The notes beneath the pieces were generated by a model that saw only the letters and a program-made list of their open reading frames with translations, ran no database searches and was not told the DNA's origin. Source: Gnetum montanum (Eukaryota > Streptophyta > Gnetopsida > Gnetales > Gnetaceae). Taken from it: 64,000 bases of DNA. The translations under genes were made by a program, and so were the position numbers. How positions within the stretch are numbered: the stretch's first letter is position 1; each line of letters starts with the position of its first letter. The stretch covers positions 65,869-129,868 of the forward strand of contig MNCI01029357.1 of assembly GCA_015680685.1 (NCBI GenBank), in the 5' to 3' direction. This document shows positions 58,861 through 64,000 of the stretch, piece after piece.

Positions 58861-59720
58861 TGATGAAACATCATCATTGTGCTATGTCAACAAGGATGCA
58901 TCAATGCATCCCCATCAATGCATGATCTGATGCATTGATGCATATGCATCAATGTGGCATCTATGTCTACCTATATAAATGCATGCACCCATCACATTTA
59001 TTGCATCGGTTAGTAAATATCTTAGGAAAGTTCCTATAATTTATTTCCATGAGTTAATACTTTCTAAGTGCCAATAGTATGAGAAAAGAAGTGCATCGAC
59101 CCTTATTTTAGCATTGATGTATCTGGACACTTCTATATGATGACAATAAAGATGAACTTCTTAAAATACCTTGCAGCACTTGGAATAGAATATATTTACT
59201 TTCACTACTATTTACTTTCTTTATACTTAGTTAATGTTTATGTTTTCATGCATGTTAATCATTCAACAAAATGAGAATGACTAGTTTTGAGCATAAACAC
59301 ATATTTTCTTGGAAATCCCAATAGTGTTATTGCTTAGTTTGCCTAGTAGCATAATGCTTGGTAATTCTAGTAGTGGATACATGAGTTCAGGATATGTATA
59401 GAAAGCTAGAAATGAAGACTCATTGTCCTTAGGCTAGTTTATAATTTATCTTTCTATTGTTAATTAGTTTAAATAATTAATTGCTATATTACCATTAAGA
59501 TTAGCTTAAGGCCCTAAAAACATCAAACATCATATGCCTTACTTTATACTAAACCATACGTGACAAAGCTACTACTACTCCAAGTGGGAAGATAATGTCC
59601 TATAATTAATGCTTAATAATCTAAATGCCACAAATAGTTCCATCCATGGAATTTGACTAGATCATGCATGAACACTTATGCTTTGTATGCTTGGATGTAG
59701 AGGGTACACACTACTCATCA
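58861..59720 (+). repeat. Athila-like copy A4, 5' LTR (860 bp)
   Basis: It starts TGATGAAACATC and ends CTACTCATCA, with TATATAAAT at 58972-58980. A cluster of palindromic gatgcatc/atgcat words occupies 58894-58965, just before the TATA box. A good primer site follows. Confidence 0.8.
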
Positions 59721-59743
59721 TTGGCATCATTGTTGGGGGATGG
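59721..59743 (+). other. Primer-binding site of A4, tRNA-Asp type
   Basis: Sequence ttggcatcattgttggggga, close to TTGGCGCCGTTGCCGGGGA, directly after the LTR. Confidence 0.75.
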
Positions 59744-59837
59744 TGCTAGTTATTTAGATGAGTTATATTATATATGATTATTATAAAGTTATTAATGATA
59801 TAACTTTTAAAAAATATTAATATTTCAAGTCACAAAG

Positions 59838-61400
59838 ATGAAAAACATGTCTTCTTCACATAGGATCAATAATGTATTATATAATAAGAAAACTTGTAGG
59901 ATAAACTATAAGATCTATACTAAAGAAAATTGCAGTGAGAAACCTAAAGAAGGGGTTTCATATGCTTATTTAGATCCTTACTACACTCAAAGACTATGTG
60001 CAACTAATGCAACAATCCTACAGGAGATGGAGTAATTCCTAGAATAAGGAAGGCCTCAAGTTCTAGGCCTCCTCTAAACCTAGAAAATATAAATCAAGGG
60101 ACCATGGGGGGAGATATAGGAGCCATGGTGATTCTCCCAATTCTCCATCTTTCTCTTCCTCTTCAACATCTAGTTATGACAAAGATGAACTTGGGTATAG
60201 AAATAGAATGTAAGGGCAAGATGAAAAACATCAAAGTGAGCATAGAAAATATTAGCATAATCAATCAAATAGAAATAGAGATTATTACCATGACATGTCT
60301 AATGATAATGAACCCTTTTTTACTACTAGCGGCATGACACAAGTTAGGAAGGTAGTTAGAATACATCATAGGCATCGAAGGGAAATACACATCAAATGGA
60401 TTAATATGAATAACATTCCTACATTTTAGGTAGACTATAATTTTAATTCACAACATCATTTATAAGTGTTGTATGATGCCTACATCCTGCAAAATATCGA
60501 AAGTAAGTGGAAAAAGCTTAAGCTCTTTCCTAGGACACCAATAGATGAAGTTGAAAGTCGGTATAGATCATTGGAACCAGATTCAATCCACCAATGGTCC
60601 ATAATGCTAGATAATTTCAATGAAAAATAAAAAACCTATGTGAGACTATCCAAGTTGAGAAAACAAATCAAAGAATGGAAACAAAAAAAAAACATGAATC
60701 ATTATATGTTTCTTTGGATAGATATTATTATCTAAGACATAGATGTCCAAGCCATGTCTTTTCTCAAAAATATTAGCTTCTCCACATCATATATGGACTT
60801 CATAATAAAATGTTGAAGACCCTTTGGATCTATGCCCAAGGTTAGTTATCAAATTTAAAAGCCCATTAGATACAAAGGCTAATCAAATAGGTCACAAGAA
60901 AAGAAGGAGAGCTATATAAAAGGGAGAATGTAGTGTAATATAACTAGAATCCAACTCTCTAAAAGAAGGGGGTCCATATCTATGATGAGGAACAAGAGGT
61001 AGCTCTTGATGAACTGATTTCACAACAAACCTTGCCAATGCAAAAGTCTATCACTAATATTGAGGTAAGAATAGATAAGATGTGGAAGTTGATAAATGAA
61101 AAATTTACAAACTACATGAAAACCATAAAGGAAAGAGTAACATAAAAGGAATCAAGTGACCAAAAAAATAAGAAAAAAAAGACCAAAGAAACTAGTAAGA
61201 ACATTTATCAACAAAAAGGGAAAATAACTATAGTAGGAGAGGTTATAGACTTAAATATAGAAGATGATAATGGATGTGACATCTACCAATATGAACATCA
61301 AAAGGGCTATTTCCTAGTTATGTTACTCCTACAAGAGTTTTGGGCTTTTTCTTTGAATCCCAAGTTCATATAAAAGCAAATGCCCCAAATATTACCTTAC
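59838..61400 (+). pseudogene. Athila-like gag of A4
   Basis: It starts with MKNMSSSHRINN (65 codons) and, after shifts, gives NMNNIPTF, YDAYILQNIESKWKKLKLFPRTP, DEVESRYRSLEPDSIHQWSIMLDNFNEK and RKQIKEWKQKKNMN. These parallel the A2 gag core (ESEWKKLNLFPWT, VEVES-like, NRWSTMLEVFNDKY, KKIQGWKQGG). The tail matches FQYDHPKGCFPVM as YQYEHQKGYFLVM. Stops are many. This is the only coding domain left in A4. Confidence 0.75.
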
Positions 61401-62970
61401 TTACAAGGTAATTATAGGCAGTCCTACCATCAACTGTACTATTCGAGTGGGACTTCTTATTAGCCTCAAAACTACTATCAACTATAGTAGCAAAACCCAC
61501 AATGTGCAGGATGCCATAAACAAACCAACAATACCCTTATTGCTAGTTGGACTTGTCCAGATATTACATTCAACAACCTATTTCTCCAAATGGCTTTACT
61601 TCCTCTAGCTTGAATAACTACTATAACTCTCATGAATATCATCAGCCCACAACATCTCTTATGGGATCACCACCTTGTACCTCTTATCCTCCATCACATC
61701 CTCAACATTCTCATACTCCTATTTAACATATGACACAACCAAAAACACATGAAGGAGCAACACCACAACATCAATGAAAGAATGCAACTTGTGTTGTGAA
61801 CATACAAGAAAATGATAATGTTGGTAGATCTTTAAAAGAGTCTTAGAAATATCCTTACTTTAGGAAAATTTCCTCACATGGGCATAAAACTCATAGACCT
61901 ACTAACTCATCAAAACAAGCACAAAGCCAATATAATGCATAATCCTTCCTAAAAAAAAAACAATATCCCCTAATAATACAAAAAAACTAACAACCATCAC
62001 CACTCTAACACAAGACATAAAAGATGAAACTATCATTATGGAAAGACATGAAACTCCATGCATTACTAATAATGATCAAGTGTACATTTGTGGGCTTGAA
62101 ATTTGAAATGTATATATTATCCCTACACCAACCCACAAAAAACTTAAGGAATAAGGGTTTGTACAAAATCAAGGCTACACAATAGCCACTAAATCAAAAG
62201 GTACCTAGTGGTTCAAAAATGTGAATGCAAAATCCTTCCAAAAATGCATGGAAAACATCCAACCTACTTATTAGCTCATGTCTCACCTATAAGGTTAGTC
62301 ATGGGAGAGATGTCCTATCCTAAATCAAGAACTAATAAGTGCTTTTTAACTTTTTCATTTTATACCATTTTTAGTATGTTTTCCATTTTCTTGTAAATTT
62401 TATGATATTTTCTATATTTTTTACCTTATTTTGTTTTATTTGAATTTTCCTTATATTTCATCATTTTTCTTTATTACAATCAAGACCTACTGCAACTATA
62501 GTTGCTATTGATGAGGGTTTGAAATCTTACTAATTACTTGATTGAAAAATAACTAGATTTTATTTTAGAACTTTAATGTTTACTAATGGACATTGGTTCT
62601 TTTCATGATAGTAGGTAGTAAGTCCATGATATCCACTACTTCACTTAACTCTATGGTGTTTTCTCATTTTGGAAATATCAGGTCACTTCTTAATAAGAAC
62701 TTGTAACAGCTTGGCAACCTTTGTACTTATCAAAATTTGAACAAATTAAGTGGATTGAAAGGGTGTGACTTCAAAGGAATTTGTCTATTTTTGTACCTAC
62801 TTTCCATCTAAGTTACATGAGTGTTTCCATGGATTTCTCACTAGTGCACTATTGACCAATAATAGGGAGAAAAATCTTTGCATGGTGTGCTTTCCATTAA
62901 GAAAAACAATAAGAATGGGACTTAAAAGCACACTCCTTAGACATAATAATGGGCTTAAAGCATTGGTTAT
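61401..62970 (+). mobile_element. Copy A4: post-gag and 3' region, without pol
   Basis: 61690-62250 matches A3 at 54070-54620. 62590-62970 matches the 3' region of A2 (50320-50700): 'agtaagtccatga.atcca', 'ggattgaaagggtgtgac', 'tttgcatggtgtg', 'cttagacataataatggg'. No protease, RT, RNase H or integrase lies between. The copy is broken at 62970 ('gcattggttat') by the LTR of A5; its own 3' LTR would lie beyond the window. Confidence 0.7.
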
Positions 62971-63852
62971 TGATGAGAAATGAGGTACCCCTACACTCCA
63001 CCATATGAATACAAGCGTGTATGCATGATCCAATCAAACTTTCTAGACAGACTAGTTGTGGTATCTAGATAGTTACACATTGATTGCAGTTTGTTGTCTT
63101 CCCACCTAGACTAGTATTTTCTTGTCATGTATGGTTTAGTCTAGAGTGAGATGTATGATATGATTTCTAACACTAGGCTACTCCTATAGACAATGGAAAA
63201 TAATCTTGATTAAACTAATAAGTAATAGGAAATGAAGTCTAAGCTAATCTAAGTGCAAGGAGCATCCATCCTTAATCATCTGTACACATCTTGGACCTCA
63301 TGTACTACTTCTAAGATTACCAAGAGCACATTACTTGAGCACTCCTAAATACGATATTGGGTTATCAGGTAGTTACACTTAAATGTTTGTAGTTAAGTCA
63401 TACTGATTTTGCATTAATCAACAAGAAGTGTAAATGACAATAAAGGAAATATGAACTAAAAAGACAATAATAAATAATTAACAATTAAGTAATTAAAATC
63501 TTAAGTAAATGCTATAATGATGGAGTAGTATTGATCTTTATTGTTGATCATGTGGATGTCCAAGTACTTCACACTCGAACAAAGGTTCTGTACAATTACA
63601 ATCATCACAGTGCAGGCATGCATTTGGAAAAGAAATGGAAAACTGACTAAAAACTGACAAAAAGACTCGACCCTAAGACTTACCAACCAAAAGACTCCTC
63701 CCCGTGCACCTCAGTGCTATATTTATAGGCCAAAACAGGAATCATAATATCGTGTATATGATATCATATCCAGGCTAAGATATTGGGTACCCAATATCTT
63801 ATACTCAATATCACGTACCTGATATTGGGGCTTGGCAGACCACAATTCATCA
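62971..63852 (-). repeat. Athila-like copy A5, 3' LTR (882 bp), nested in A4
   Basis: On the minus strand it starts TGATGAATTGTGG and ends TTTCTCATCA, with CCTATAAATATAGCAC as TATA candidate (RC of about 63713-63728). The order on the plus strand (LTR end first, then polypurine tract) shows that the element is on the minus strand and its interior lies to the right. The 72-78-codon frames at 62765-63033 straddle the junction and are chance. Confidence 0.83.
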
Positions 63853-64000
63853 TACCCCCACAACTGAATAAAAACTTTTCCTCGAGTCAAACCAAGTAAG
63901 GAACGAGTTTATCCAATTGCAAATATTGGATAGGTATGGGATTATTGAATGAACATGGACTATTTCATGCTGCAATGTGGGATTAAATAGAATTTGGACA
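63853..64000 (-). mobile_element. Copy A5: polypurine tract and 3' end of interior
   Basis: The reverse complement of 63853-63861 reads ttgtgggggta, the polypurine tract. Beyond it, 'ccatacctatccaatatttgc' and 'ctcgaggaaaagttttt' match the pre-LTR segment of A1 and A2. The rest of the element is outside the window. Confidence 0.7.

Noticed and set aside
58894-58965. Palindromic cluster considered as replication origin or terminator
   Set aside because: It sits inside an LTR just upstream of a TATA box; no other origin or terminator feature is present.
1-64000. Endogenous pararetrovirus (caulimovirid) sequence
   Set aside because: Every RT or RNase H block found continues into integrase or lies between LTRs, and no movement- or coat-protein motif was seen, so all fit LTR retrotransposons.
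1-64000. tRNA, rRNA or microRNA genes
   Set aside because: No cloverleaf with conserved TTCGA/TTCAA arm and no rRNA core words were noticed; tRNA-like words occur only as primer-binding sites.

Overview
This window looks like repeat-dominated intergenic DNA from a plant nuclear genome. I see no cellular gene, rRNA, tRNA, operon or CRISPR array. It is AT-rich and consists almost wholly of decayed, nested LTR retrotransposons from several plant lineages: a Ty3/gypsy chromovirus, Athila-like Ty3/gypsy elements with tRNA-Asp-type primer sites, a Tat-lineage Ty3/gypsy element with two RNase H domains, and Ty1/copia elements. Nearly every reading frame is broken by stops and shifts. The nesting and decay suit a large, slowly purged plant genome (a gymnosperm is possible), but the sequence alone does not fix the species.

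Layout. 1-5048: minus-strand chromovirus (partial 3' LTR, chromodomain and integrase, protease, gag, primer site, 5' LTR with a minisatellite); the reverse transcriptase is missing. 5049-9300: minus-strand Athila-like copy A1 (3' LTR, 3' region, gag), interrupted by a plus-strand chromovirus LTR fragment. 9300-20400: plus-strand copia element (LTR, primer site, gag, protease, integrase, start of RT) split by a nested minus-strand LTR element, 'U', at 11590-16743, and followed by a second partial copia copy between two direct repeats. 20400-22738: AT-rich LTR-like DNA with small tandem repeats.

22739-39961: a Tat-lineage element on the minus strand, visibly richer in GC and CpG than its surroundings. 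On its own strand it reads 5' LTR, leader with a tandem array, gag, protease, a 5.7 kb interruption, RT with an intact YVDD, gypsy RNase H, second (archaeal-type) RNase H, integrase, a repeat-coding 3' ORF, polypurine tract and 3' LTR. The interruption between protease and RT holds a plus-strand (antisense) gene-like region with several convincing GT-AG introns. It is the best candidate here for an under-described system.

39962-42914: copia gag fragment and unassigned DNA. 42915-52963: complete but dead Athila-like element A2 on the plus strand. 52964-54060: unassigned, with a short degenerate repeat. 54060-57703: A3, and 58861-62970: A4, are two relatives of A2 that keep gag or post-gag sequence and the 3' region but have no pol. 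62971-64000: the 3' LTR end of a minus-strand copy A5, inserted in A4 and running off the window.

How the parts relate: A2 is the autonomous type whose pol could once have served the pol-less A3 and A4. The Tat element carries its own gag-pol plus an extra antisense gene. All coordinates for decayed domains are approximate unless a sequence landmark is given.
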